Below are positions 21,885 to 33,110 of a DNA stretch of 64,000 nucleotides, one piece after another. The stretch covers positions 20,928,066-20,992,065 of the forward strand of contig OY482847.1 in assembly GCA_960531495.1 (NCBI GenBank), given 5' to 3'. How positions within the stretch are numbered: position 1 is the stretch's first letter; each line of letters opens with the position of its first letter. The position numbers and the translations under genes are program-made. The notes below the pieces were generated by a model. That model worked only from the letters and a program-made list of their open reading frames with translations, was not told the origin of the DNA and searched no databases. Source of the stretch: Zeus faber (taxonomy: Eukaryota; Chordata; Actinopteri; Zeiformes; Zeidae).

Positions 21885-23803
21885 GAGGCTAGACTGGATT
21901 GGCAAACTTGCATTCTCCTTAGCTTAAGCTGCAAGAGGGTAAATAGCTGGTTTGCTGTTCCAAGTCCAGGTTAAAATCAGCATTGTGACTCTTGAATCTG
22001 AGCTTTGACTACGTAGTCTCTTTTCCAGTGCCTTGCTTATGGTTTTCTAGGGACGGTGAGAATTGCAATTCCTAGATAATTACAATATACCCCCGGTTAC
22101 CCTTTATGTCAGGTCAAAAGCATTGTACATAAAGTTCATGTCAGATTGAAGAGTCATGTTTATGAAGACAGCCAAGCATCTAGGGCCTTTAGCATTTATT
22201 GACAGATCTAATTCACTGTACCTGCCTACCTTCCACTAAGAAGCTTCTGACCACCCCAATTACCTCTGCCATGAAAATGGGTTCCGACAATGCTGCAGCA
22301 TTTTGCACTGCCTCCTGTATCGAGGACTTATCCTTCTGGTAAACTCCCACAAAGTGTTCCTTCCACCTTCCAAAAATATCCATCGTCACTCTCAGAGTTA
22401 CGCCATCAATTCACTGCCACTAAGAACAAATTGCGCAAAGCTACCCCCCACCCAAGTTGTGGAATGGTTTTCCAGAATGTATTGAGGTCGCCCCAAAGTG
22501 ATTCTTCATGAGCTCTCATCATTGAGGTCCACAAATGGGTTCTTTGGTTGCCACCATGACATCACACTGACTGGAGTTTGACGCCAGCTACTAGCACAGC
22601 GGATGTCCTTAACAGGGTCCATTCAGACTCCATGTCCCCAACCTAGGTGTGGAAAAATATTTCAGAGGTGGCAGCTGAAATCATTTTGAGCGGAGTCGTC
22701 TGCCAGCCATTGCCAGCAGTCCCTAACAATGATTTCGGTCTTCTTTGGAAGCTTTCATGTCTTGTGATCCAACTCATCAGCAGAGGGTGATCAGCTCTGC
22801 GCCTCACTGATCTGTCCAGAATATATTAGCTCAAGTGTGTTGAAACTAAAGGTATTCTGGCACTGCCTACACATACTGTATGAGCAACCTTGCATTAGAA
22901 CATGGCAGCCATCGCACCATCAGGGTTAAAATCAGCATGCCATTCCTCACAGTTATGCTTCTGCAAGTTTCCAAGTCCTCCACAGGGAGGACTACAGAGT
23001 TGGTAGTGGAGCCCTCTACAGAACTTCATCCACATTCTCCACACAGGCCGGATACGCTGAACTACTGTTGGGTGCATACACACAACAGTCATTTTCCTCA
23101 CTGCAGCTCAGTGGCATTTAGGTGACCCTCTCATTGAAAGGCACAAATTCTAACTGTGCGGCAGCCAACACGGGGCACATGAGTGTTTTCACGCCCGCCT
23201 GTCTGCCACCATGAACAACTCCTGAGTAGGCGAGAGACCATACCTTATCGAGGAGGAACACTGCCCGTAGAGAGAGAGAGAGAGAAAAAGAGTCCGTACA
23301 GCCAAACTATATCTAGTCAGTATCCCTCAGTTCACATTCCATAACGTAACAAGAAACAAGTTTTGGTTGCAAAACTCCAAAATGCCAAGAGCTTTTCAGC
23401 TTTTGTGCCTTGCCTGACTAGCATTGTACTGGTGAGCCCACATAATGGTCATGTGTTGGCTCTTCGAGTAAGGTGTTTCTGGGTAAAATAGGTTGCCCAG
23501 CCACCAGGCACTCACCCGTGAATGCTTCCCCCAGCCCTTGCTCCAGGGGTAACTCTAGCTCCAGGGGTAAGTCTAGCTCCAGGGGTAAGTCTAGCTCCAG
23601 GGGTAGGTGTCTGTGGCCCTTCTTCTGGGCAGGATGATCTGATTTTGTCTGTCTACCATCATTGGAGGTATTTTGGACCATGCTCGTCTGGATCTTCATT
23701 AAGGACCTTTGCCTGGGGAGACCATACAAGGAGAATAAATGTTCTAACAACACCACTCTCATTACAAACCTTCCGCCACAACAAGGATACGATCCAGGAA
23801 GGG
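21885..23803 (-). pseudogene. Decayed non-LTR retrotransposon (endonuclease and RT region)
   Basis: Read on the minus strand, this resembles at nucleotide level a LINE family widespread in fish, from near its 5' end at about 23803 through the apurinic-type endonuclease region (about 23200-22600) into the reverse-transcriptase region ending near 21885. Recognisable blocks in order include plus-strand GGGAGACCATACAAGG (23717), CGAGGAGGAACAC (23248), GACCCTCTCATTGAAAGGC (23123), TCCATGTCCCCAACCTAGG (22629), CTTCCACCTTCCAAAAATATCC (22361) and GGCAAACTTGCATTCTCC (21901). Every frame is full of stops, so it is long dead. The 3' end is missing. I am confident it is a LINE and less so which clade. 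Confidence 0.7.
23541..23609. repeat. 18-bp tandem repeat inside the LINE relic
   Basis: CTCCAGGGGTAAGTCTAG repeats 3.7 times. It produces the Leu-Pro-Leu-Glu repeats in the minus frame and is probably a local expansion after insertion. Confidence 0.9.
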
Positions 23804-24295
23804 TCTAGTAGGAATGTTATGTCAATGTGTAATCGTTTTGTTTTTAATTTAGTCTTCTGTTAGAATTTGTAGTTCCTTGAGTGATTTTTATATTTTATTT
23901 TCTATTTTCTTAATTTGACTCCTAAATGTGGTCTACACATCAAGTCAAGTACCTGAACCTTGAATATAGTGAAAGGAAAGTTTGCACTTGTGTGGTTAGT
24001 ATGGGAGGTCATAATAAATAATTGCTGTTGGGAGGAGAAGCAAACCAGTAAATTTCAGCACATTGTAAAATATTGCACATTCCGAAGTAAATATGACCAG
24101 AAATAGATATTTCTGTTGGTAGCTAACAATTATGAGATCCTTGTAAAAATAGTCAAAAGCGCTGTTCATGCTGCTAAAAGCCAGGGCTTGCAACTGTGTT
24201 TCTCAGTAGGTCAATGAAATACCCGAGGGCCATCCAATATGATTGCAATGATTTTTCGAATAGTCCAATGTGAGCTAATCACGGGCGTGAACAGG
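23804..24295. other. AT-rich intergenic DNA
   Basis: No gene recognised. Confidence 0.35.
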
Positions 24296-24389
24296 TGTGC
24301 ACGCGCGCGTGCGCGCATGTGCCCGCGCACGTGCGCACGTACACGCACGCACACACACGCACACACACACACACACACACACGCACACA
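24296..24389. repeat. Alternating purine-pyrimidine tract (CG/CA mixed)
   Basis: An alternating tract of GCGC, GTGC, ACGC and then CACACA, broken at only one or two places such as GCCCGC. The GC-rich first half plus the CA second half makes it a strong Z-DNA-forming candidate. Frames across it are artefacts. Confidence 0.9.
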
Positions 24390-25721
24390 CCAAAAAGGCA
24401 TGTGCACACAGTACAGCACAGGGCCCTACAAGCTGCAGTTCTCTCCAGTCTAACCAGGGTGCGTCCTTCCTCACTCTTAGTGGATTGCTGGCTCTGTCAC
24501 CCAGGTTTTTTTGAGGCCCAACGGTGATGAATGTCTTTTCCGTTTGGTGAAGCCCCCCTGTACTGCAACAGCATGCCAGACAGAATGAAAAACAGATTAA
24601 AGAGGCAGGAAACCAACACAGAGAGGATGTTTGGCTGCTGGCTATTGAGTTATCTGTCCTTTTCACACCTAATGAAACAACTTTTAGCACTGCAGCTTAT
24701 TAAATATCCCCTAGTCACTGGCAAGAGCTGCAGAATTGCCAGGCCTAGAGAAAGCTACATTCGATTTTAATTAAAAACAAACAAACAAATTACCCAAAGT
24801 CTGTGAAGGGAAATTTAACTCCACCCCCCCAAAAAAGGGGGGAAACCTTAAACGCTGGAACGATGCTTCTGGGGAGGTCTGCGGGTTCCCCCCCCAATGG
24901 ACACTCTGAAAAACCAATTGGATGTCTTAGAGTTTTGGAATGAATCCATCAAAAGACCCAATAAAATAACAACAACAAGAAAGATGCATATCAGGAAACA
25001 CTAAGGAGGAAAAAGAATGAGCGTGGAAAACCAGGCTCTGCACCAGCAGTGATGTCCTACTGTATGAGCCTCGTGAATAAAGAATTAGCACTGGCTGATT
25101 TATTATTTGATAATCAATCTAATCTCTTTAACCTTCACTCTGGGCCACTTATCTTTGGTACAACTGAACTGCCTCTGAGAATAATGTTGAAGGGGATAAG
25201 AAATAAATTTCACTTACTTTTGTTCCTTCGGAATTTCCGTGGATTTGTATTTCTCCGGCTGAATTTGTCCCTTTCAGGTGTAAATTGTTCTTTAAGATGT
25301 CCTATCATTAGCTGGGTTCTTCGGGGACCGGGGACTTTAAATAGAAATATAATCAGACACACAGCTCATTACGCCTGTCTCTGTTTGTAATGATGTTTTA
25401 AGAAATCTATCTATTGCCCCACTTTGTAATTAAACTTCCCCAGGATTGCTGGGTTCAACAGTTTCTCCTTGTGCAGTCTTATTCCTTATCACCGCTTTGA
25501 TTTTTCCGCTGCCTCTGGCCTTGCCAGACCAAGACTTACACATCCCGCTTTGAAGGGCATCCTCTTTTCTCATAGTGGGGAAAAGTTTTCTTTAATGGAT
25601 TCTCCATATGGACTCTTATCCAAAACTAAATTCAACTCATTACCGAAACACTGATGTAAGCAATTATATAAATCATTAAATGAATGCGTTTTTCTCTTCA
25701 CGTTGCAAAAATAGACAAATG
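24390..25721. other. Single-copy DNA with a candidate conserved block
   Basis: 25040-25470 contains GATTTATTATTTGATAATCA and other TAAT/ATTA motifs and stands out as regulatory-like. 24822-24842 is a C/A/G homopolymer mixture. The 113-codon frame at 25049-25390 overlaps the block but has no domain. Confidence 0.3.
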
Positions 25722-25722
25722 T

Positions 25723-25783
<61 letters not shown>

Positions 25784-25809
25784 CACACACACACACACAC
25801 GCTCACACA
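25722..25809. repeat. (CA)n microsatellite with GCTCA interruptions
   Basis: A CA run interrupted by GCTCACAC twice near its right end. The duplicated interruption suggests slippage of a block of about 20 bp. Confidence 0.95.
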
Positions 25810-26489
25810 GTATGAGGTTGTGTAATGGCTGTGAGGCTGAAGGGTGTCTGTCCCAGGCAGCTGAACCAGTGAGGACTATTTCTTCTCTAGGCCTTTCCTC
25901 CCAACCTCCGTCTCTTTCTCCCTGTGGATTTCCGCTATCCTCCAACTGCACACATAGGCTGCCTTGTTCCTTTTATTTGGGTTTGACCCCTGCTTTCTTT
26001 ACTTCCGAGTGGGCTTCATTAAATGCCTTTGTGGCTCGTACAGGGTCCTTTCTTATTCCCTCTCACTCTCACTAAGTGGGAGAATTGTTACAAAAGGAAA
26101 GCCTCCAATGTGCAATTCTCAGTGGAGAGGGTGACCCCAACTTTAGGGAGAGAAAGAGCCTGAAGATAATAGCAAATGAAGCCAGGGGCTGCATTAATAG
26201 GGAGACATAGCATGCCAACTTCCTAGGGCTGCTTAAACTGACAGACATGTATATTAATACTCAGCACTTTTTTTTTTTTTTTTTTTATCGAAGTGGAAAA
26301 AAAATATGAATATTCATCCTCATTTATATTTCAAGGCATTCCCAGTCCTGCGGGGGCCTTGGTAGGTTTTGACCAATTTCCATCCCCATTACGGAAATGA
26401 CAGCTCTCACTCTTGGGCCCTGACAGAGGTCTGCCCAACGCACAGGAGGTCCTACGAGGAGGGAGCCTTCACCCGTTCCCAGCTGTCCA
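25810..26489. other. Single-copy DNA with T19 tract
   Basis: A T homopolymer lies at 26268-26286. No exon recognised. Confidence 0.4.
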
Positions 26490-27360
26490 CAAACACTCAT
26501 TAACAGAGGAAAATATCCAATGGAATCTCTGTGAGAATTTTTAATCACACAAAGGCCCTGCTAATTAGGCAGCTGATGGGGCATGGAGAGCACAAGGACG
26601 AATTCTTTAAACAAAGGACTGGAAACTTTAGGAGCCTTAATTACTCGGGCAAAGAGTTCATTCCAGAACGGGAGAGCACATCATTCCACTAATGAGACCA
26701 AGTGGCAGCACATATTAGTGAGAAATAATGTGGAAAGTTCAATTATATTGTGCTTTTGGAACCTTTTCCCTGTTCCCCTCCCTGCTACTTATGCACACAC
26801 ATAAGACAAAGCCCGGGCCGGGTGGAGGAAGGAGGCGGGGGGAGGCGGAGGACACGTAATCACTGGCACCAGGACTTGGTTCTTCACGTGTAGCTTGGCA
26901 GACTTGATCATCTTAATTGCCCATTAGAATGTTCTCCTGTTTGAAAATGAATATCATTATGGCACCCAGTTTTGGCCTCCACTAGAGAACGACTTATTGC
27001 AGTTTTGCCATTCAACACTGTGTGTGTCTGGAATCCTAAATAGAAATTTGGACTAACCGAACCCCAGAAAAATAATGAATGAAAAGGGCAAAGCAGACTT
27101 AATTAGTATGCCCCTCATTATTCGAGGTAAGATTATCTCTCATTTCCCGACAACATGAACAAATATCCTTTATTAGCCATATATGGAACATGGCACTGTG
27201 TGTATGCTGGGATAAATAAAAACAAATCTCTGAATTCTGTTGTGAATTCAGCGCTAATTAGAATACAAGGGAGATTGACTTTTCAAGAACAGGGATCAAT
27301 CTACTGTTATTCATTAGGTGCCAGCTGCGTTAATGCTTATGTTTTACAGCTTTGACCATT
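26490..27360. promoter_or_regulatory. Candidate conserved block with a CArG box
   Basis: Includes CCTTAATTACTCGGG, CTTAATTGCCCATTAGAATG, ACTTAATTAGTATGCCCC and GTAAGATTATCTC. A perfect CArG box CCATATATGG (SRF/MEF2-type core) lies at 27177-27186. Long, non-repetitive and non-coding in all frames. Function is inferred. Confidence 0.35.
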
Positions 27361-28701
27361 CAAAAAAATTGAAGAAATTCACAATTTAAACATAGCCTCA
27401 AACTTTTTTTTAATACAGTGTTTGGGCAAATAATTGTAACTAACAAACAAATAATGTGCCACTGAAAGGGTAATAAATGCATGTTCTCATCTGCGTAAAG
27501 GATTATATTAAAATTCCTAATGCCCACATCAGGAGGTTCCTACATACCAATTACAGCATGCAGGAGGCAAATTTCCATGAAATAAAACAGTTAATGGGAA
27601 ATTGTGCGCGGCTCACAGCCTTCCTCATTGCCTGCTAGGAGAGAACAAGGCGAAGGCTGGGAGACCCGGGGAAGGTCTTCATCACACCCAGACTGCACCA
27701 AGACAGAGCTAAAGGCATGATATTACACATTTCAATAGAAAGAATTAAATGTTGTTGCCCTTTGTGACTCTATTATTTATTAAACAAACCACTGGAGTCA
27801 TGCATTTTCTGCCATATAGAAAGATTTACAATGAAACGGCAAATGGTGCTGGATTTATGTCGTGGCATTGACGATACATGTGATTCAGCATTTTGCATTT
27901 GGTGGCACAGCTCTCATGGAAAGTACTTTGAAGGGAAAACAGAAATGAATTGAAAACGCCTACTTCCAATTTGTACAGTTGGAAATGTGTAGAAAGTAGA
28001 AAAGATGTCCTTGGGTGTTCGTGTGATGATCCACTAAAGTGTCCGGCCTTTCTAACAGCACTGTGCGGCAGTCGTGCAGGTTAAATGCATATATGAGCTG
28101 CAGTCACGGCCGGGCCCCATTAGAGTACATACTGGGAAATCAAGAGGAAGTTGACCATACACTCCACTCCTCTCCTGGTCTCCAGACGTCTCAACCCTCT
28201 GAGGGGAGCCCCACCTAAGCAGATCTGTCAGTGAGGGAACCTATTGATTTTCTTCCCCAGGTTCTCTCTAACCAGTGTTGTTTGTTTCTTCTTGCCCATT
28301 GCCCTTGTTTTATTTACAGGGAATGGAATCGATAGAGACACTTCTTTACTTGCTTGTTTCCAGCTTTATGAAAACACATCTTTCAACCTCCTAAGCACAG
28401 AGGCAGTCCGACATAATTTCACCAGTGGTTCAAATAATTTGCGTTCAAATGATTGACAAGTGTAATTGTGCAAGAGGGCGGCTGTTTAGGGCGAGTGGAC
28501 ACGCTGCGGCACCGAGGCAAACTCTTGATATGTATATTTGTAGAATACTCCTTTGTGCTGTAATGAACTGGGGGGTTAGGTAGGGTCGCATAGAATTTTT
28601 GACCTTTCCATTTGTCAGTTTGGTAAGTTATTATTTTTTTCTGATTTCTTGAGACAATTTCAAAATCAATTTTGCTTCACAACAAAATAGACTCAGATAA
28701 A
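27361..28701. other. Single-copy DNA, partly regulatory-like
   Basis: 27470-27990 is a further AT-rich block (CAGTTAATGGG, TTACAATGAAACGGC). The short frame at 28244-28456 follows TTCTTCCCCAG, which looks like a splice acceptor, but no exon partner or domain is seen. Confidence 0.3.
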
Positions 28702-28920
28702 GCGGGGTGCACACTACAAGATAATAAAGCCGATTTTGGGCCCAATTCCCCCCTTCCGACAATTGTGAGCAAAGTCTGGATTTTTTTGATGGTTCTAAAG
28801 ATTATCGTGCCAGATTATGCTGTGGCGTGAGGTATGTTACGAGTTTTTGTATTTCACTCCCCCCATCTGTTCAGAAGTCTGTCCTGGCAGCACCGATCGC
28901 AAATCGCGAGTATTAAAAGT
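28702..28920. mobile_element. Probable hAT-like non-autonomous element end
   Basis: CGGGGTGCACACTACAAG at 28703, followed by GATTTTGGGCCCAATTCCCC and CGACAATTGTGAGC, matches the style of fish hAT-derived element ends. No opposite end is visible before the LINE tail at 29229, so it is truncated or the second end has decayed. Confidence 0.45.
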
Positions 28921-29228
28921 TTAATATTTAGGATTCGATATTCTAGCAGGACGCGGTCTGTGGATTGTCACGTGGGAAATAGCCTGGGAGCCCAAGCTGA
29001 CTGAAACGGAAGAAATCATACAATCAACAGCAGCCATGGCGGCAAATGCAAACGCTGCGAAGCATAAGTAACATGTACAGTACAGTCCATGTCCACGTCT
29101 CCATGACTTTGTCAATTGTTTTTGATTTTTTCCTTTTGCATTTTCTGTAAAATAGTGCAAAAACGCACATTTTGGTATTTTTTTGTATTTTTAGAGCTTA
29201 TTGAGCTTATTGTGCGTAATCACCGGGT

Positions 29229-29311
29229 GTCATGACATTTCACTGCATATATGTATGACCGTATGTATATGTATGTGACAAATAACCTCTTGAACTTGAA
29301 CTTGAACTTGA
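29229..29311 (+). mobile_element. LINE 3' end with (TTGAAC)n tail
   Basis: TTTCACTGCATATATGTATG, then TATGTGACAAATAA, then TTGAAC repeated about 3.5 times. This is the usual 3' end of L2/CR1-like fish retrotransposons. A second copy with a different tail unit lies at 39189-39294. 5'-truncated to under 100 bp. Confidence 0.6.
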
Positions 29312-30010
29312 AAATAACATCGTTCTAGTGTTGTGTGGCAAACATTTTAACGTCTGTTCTTTGGATTTCTCATTTCCCCCTCTCATGCCCCTCCTCCTCC
29401 TCCTGCGCCTTCCTCCTGACTGGCAGCCCGTCCCCCGATATACACATTGCTTACACACTCTTTTTTGGTGCGGCCGGCGCTGCACTTTGAATTAAAAAGG
29501 GTCCTGATTGATAAGGTAGTTGAAAGCAAATCTGCTCCCACTAATTGTCTTTCAAATGCCCTCATTAATCAAAGTGGAGCGGGGCTGTGTGACGGGCGGT
29601 CCTGTCAGGAGTGCTGCGAGCCGAGCGGCGCTCCTCCGGCCGCTCACCTCCCAGCGTGGCGCCCGCCTCCCCTCTGTCACGCGCCGCTGTCCGAGTGGAG
29701 CAGGAGCAACGGGCCATCCGTCCGTCCGCCGCACACCTGCCTCCTGCCAGACAGGATCTGACTGCCCCCTGCCACCAGGACGGCCCCAGAGACCAATTTA
29801 GCAGCCACTTAATGATTCATGGCTTCAAGTGGTGGAAATGAGGGCAGCATATGATAACAGGAATAAACACATCTAATTAGCTCCGCATATACATTATTTA
29901 TTTATTTACTTACCTGCTCTCTGATTAATTTATATATTTTCTGTTTGTGTGGCAGGGGTTTTTTTTGTTTGGTATTCACGGCATCTGGCGGGACGCCTTT
30001 GTTGTGTAGT
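29312..30010. other. CpG-rich intergenic DNA with a possible conserved block
   Basis: 29391-29406 is a (CCT)n run. 29590-29790 is CpG-rich for this window and yields overlapping frames on both strands without domains. 29480-29580 has TAAT-type motifs. No promoter elements can be placed with confidence. Confidence 0.3.
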
Positions 30011-30042
30011 TGAGAGAGAAAGAGAGAGAGAGAGAGAGAGAC
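30011..30042. repeat. (GA)n microsatellite
   Basis: GA repeat with one AAAG interruption. Confidence 0.95.
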
Positions 30043-31964
30043 AGAATGCCCCCTTCCACATCTCAATTTGTGTGTGTGAGTGTGTGTTGGGGAGTTGTAC
30101 GTACTTTCTTGGGTGTATCCAGGGACCCGACGGGTTGTTACTGGGGTGGGGAAGGACGGGTTTCAACAGGGATTTGGCAAGCCCCTAACTATGAAATGAA
30201 ATCGCTGGCAGTATTAGACTTTAAAATATACAGTTCCCCATGCACTTAGTAGCCTTGTTTGTGAATCTCCCGACAGGTAAGGTACTCCCCCAGTTTCCTT
30301 TGAGCGGAGGGCATACATTTTCATGGAGCACTAATCAAAACCTCGCCGTGGCAAACGGTGCAGCCGCCGCCGGCCCAATCAAAGCGGCGGACCTGGCTCC
30401 CTTCCATGAGGCTCCAGGAACGCTGATGACAACTCTTACCCCGGCATCTGCCTTCACAGCAATCACAGGTTGACTTGTCTCTCTCCCTCCATGTATCTCT
30501 CCATCGCTACCCCTCTCAAACACGCCCGTGCACATTAAACACACGTACAGCACAGTGTGAACTTTATGGTGAAATCAGTCTACGTCACGGGTGAGCAGGA
30601 CGGATACGTCGCAATACAACTCATTGAAATTTAACTCGCTGAGGGATGTTACCATTATATTCTGCTGCCTAAGTGCTTTGTGCTTGTAGTGTGCAGTTTT
30701 GTCATTTTTCTTATGTGCAAAGGTAGTCCCTGTCTAGCAGAAACATCCAAACCGAAAAGAGCAGAGTTGAAACATACATTTTGGCAGGCTGGAGAAAAAA
30801 TCAAAATACATCTTTTAATGAGGTATTGCTCAAAACGCCGAAAAACACAAAGGAAATTTCGCACACACACACACCCCTAGCTGCCACCTACTGCATTATC
30901 AGCGGTCTTATCAAGCGTGGCTTTTCGGTTTGTGTCACAGAGCAGGGCGAGCGATGATTAGAGCGGATTGAGGGAGGGAGAAAGGCCCCTGGTCCGGCGT
31001 GGTCACAGGCTGCCATCCCGCTCACTAGCTCTCCTCTGCCACTTCTCTATTCCTTCTCTCCGTCCCTGTCTACTCCTCTAATCCCTTGCCACTGAAGACC
31101 TCCAGACGCCCTCCTCTCATAATGACACGGCTATCAAACCCAATTGCTGTGGCTCAGACCCAAGGCAGTGCATTAAACCCCTTAGAGTCTGATTGCTTCT
31201 CCAGAGTCAAGTGGTTGTGTCCTCCCTGTCGTTCCCTCGGCCACCGCCGCTGCCACTCTTCCCCCCGCTCAGAGCTGCCGAGCCGGGAGGCCACACAGAC
31301 CTGCCTGCCGTCCATCCTGACCTCACAGATTGGGGCAAAGCTCCAAGAACTATGCCGTTGTACGGTGAGACAAAGGAGTACCTGGGCAGGTCCGGGCTTA
31401 GATGACTCTGTGTTCGCCATTTTTAAGGTCGGGCCTTTTTTTATTGAAATGTTGGATCCCATCATTTATAACTGTTCACAGCAGAACCTGGCTGAATGCT
31501 TTACTATTGAGAATCTTACCGCTACGTTGCAGCTTCTCATTGTGCTAAAATGCAGTCCAATAGGTCAAACGTTTAAGCACTAAAAGAGATATTAAATCTC
31601 TTGGTAAGCTCACCATATTGTCGGACCATCTTCACAAACAAACCATCCATTTTTATCAAGTATCACTTCCACAAATCAGCTCTTCTATTACCTGTGCTAA
31701 CGTAAGAGACTAGAAACAGAAAGTTGCACCGCTTCCTACTGGAAACCTGCTGTGGCCAATGTTACGCTTTGGATGTACTGGGGCAATTGTAAAAAGTAGT
31801 TATGAATAAAATGTGATATAACTGTTATTCATGTTAAAATAAAAGACACGTGACTATAATGTCAGTTTTCCTTTTTCAAAAAGCACATTTAACATCTTTT
31901 TGTTAAACATTTGCCCCATTGGACTGCATTTAAGCACATTGAGAAGCTGCGGCAGAGCTTTACA
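30043..31964. other. Single-copy DNA, no supported gene
   Basis: The 165-codon frame at 31086-31583 is the longest here. It has no recognisable domain and overlaps a minus frame of similar quality, so I do not call it. CA runs near 30860 are short. Confidence 0.35.
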
Positions 31965-32041
31965 TTTACATTTATTCTCCCTTGTAAGTCGCTTTGGATA
32001 AAAGCGTCTGCTAAATGACTAAATGTAATGTAATGTAATGT
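31965..32041 (+). mobile_element. SINE 3' tail with (TAATG)n
   Basis: TAAGTCGCTTTGGATAAAAG at 31985, then CGTCTGCTAAATGAC, then AATGTAATGTAATGTA, is the widely shared 3' tail of fish SINEs and their partner LINEs. No tRNA head is visible upstream, so this is a 5'-truncated copy. Confidence 0.7.
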
Positions 32042-32672
32042 ACATTTCTCAAAAGTAAAGTCTTCAGTGACATTGTGGTATGAACCGCTTTAAATTATGG
32101 GAACCAACATCTTAATGGTGGGGTTGAAAAATGGCGAAGCTATCCTTTAACATCATTGAACTCATATGTCCATTAAAATGTAAATCCTGCATTATGAATT
32201 CTCTTGTGGTAAACTTTTTCCTTCAATCTCCTGCAGCATATCAGCCATGAATGACAAGTTGGAATATACTCATTGAAGTGTGCAATCTGGGGTTAATGGA
32301 GCTTTATTGAGAAGTTATGTGTCGCACTCACTAAAAGTTATTTAACTTTTGATGAAGTACTAGTGTGTAGCACTGCAATGAGGAAGGATATCATTGGCTT
32401 GGATATATGGACAGATAGTGTTTATAAAACCTCAAACAATCAGCAAAGACTTTGAACCTCCTCATTTATTTCCAGAGAAAGAGAAGAGCACAGCGTGATT
32501 TTCTTTCCACTTTTTGGTGTTATGCACTGTTGTTTGGCTATGGTTTTTGTCCCAGAAACACGTTTCACAAAAACTGTAGCAGCGAAAACCATGTCCATAA
32601 ATCACACAATGTGTGTTTAAAAAACGTTTTGTTTTGTGCAACAATGCAAGGATTTCTCATTGCTGTTTTCAT
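32042..32672. other. Intergenic DNA
   Basis: No gene supported. The 124-codon frame at 32452-32826 runs through the poly(G) tract and is not credible. Confidence 0.35.
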
Positions 32673-32689
32673 GGGGGGGGGGGGGGGGG
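32673..32689 (+). repeat. G17 homopolymer
   Basis: Uninterrupted run of 17 G. A possible quadruplex former and a likely length-variable or assembly-sensitive site. Confidence 0.9.
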
Positions 32690-33000
32690 AAGCAAATTTT
32701 AACATGGAAGCCTTTCACCCGCTATCAAAGCACGTTCTTGCACAATGCGCTGCACATTTCAGTGCGGGCGCACGCAGTCAGAGCCACCGCACGGTTGTGT
32801 TTTCACAGAAATGGTTTTGGACGTAGTGCAAATGGCACATCCACTTCTATCCCCTCCGCTTCCCTGCTGCCGCTGTTCTTGTGCGGCAAGAAAAAATAAA
32901 TAAAAAAAGGGAGAGAGAATGGGCACGAAACAGCAAATATTTATAGGCCTTTATTTGTCAGTGAAAGTGTCTGTGTGTGGTTTGTGCATGTGAGATGTGT
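32690..33000. other. Intergenic DNA
   Basis: Nothing identified. Confidence 0.4.
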
Positions 33001-33041
33001 GTGTGGTGTGTGATGGGTATGCGTGTGGTGGGTGGTGTGTG

Positions 33042-33100
<59 letters not shown>

Positions 33101-33110
33101 GGGTATGTGT
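33001..33110. repeat. (GT)n-rich tract
   Basis: Imperfect GTGGT units lead into a purer GT run at 33042-33085. The 202-codon minus frame here is a Thr-His artefact at its end. Confidence 0.9.

Noticed and set aside
23418-23762. 114-codon minus frame with Leu-Pro-Leu-Glu repeats as a novel small protein
   Set aside because: The repeat is an 18-bp expansion within a decayed LINE. Surrounding frames are full of stops.
29520-29841. CpG-rich region as a promoter or CpG island of a host gene
   Set aside because: Short, with no initiator, TATA or downstream exon visible. Composition alone is not enough.
31086-31583. 165-codon plus-strand frame
   Set aside because: No domain recognised, the minus strand is also partly open, and there are no convincing splice or promoter signals. 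Kept only as a note.
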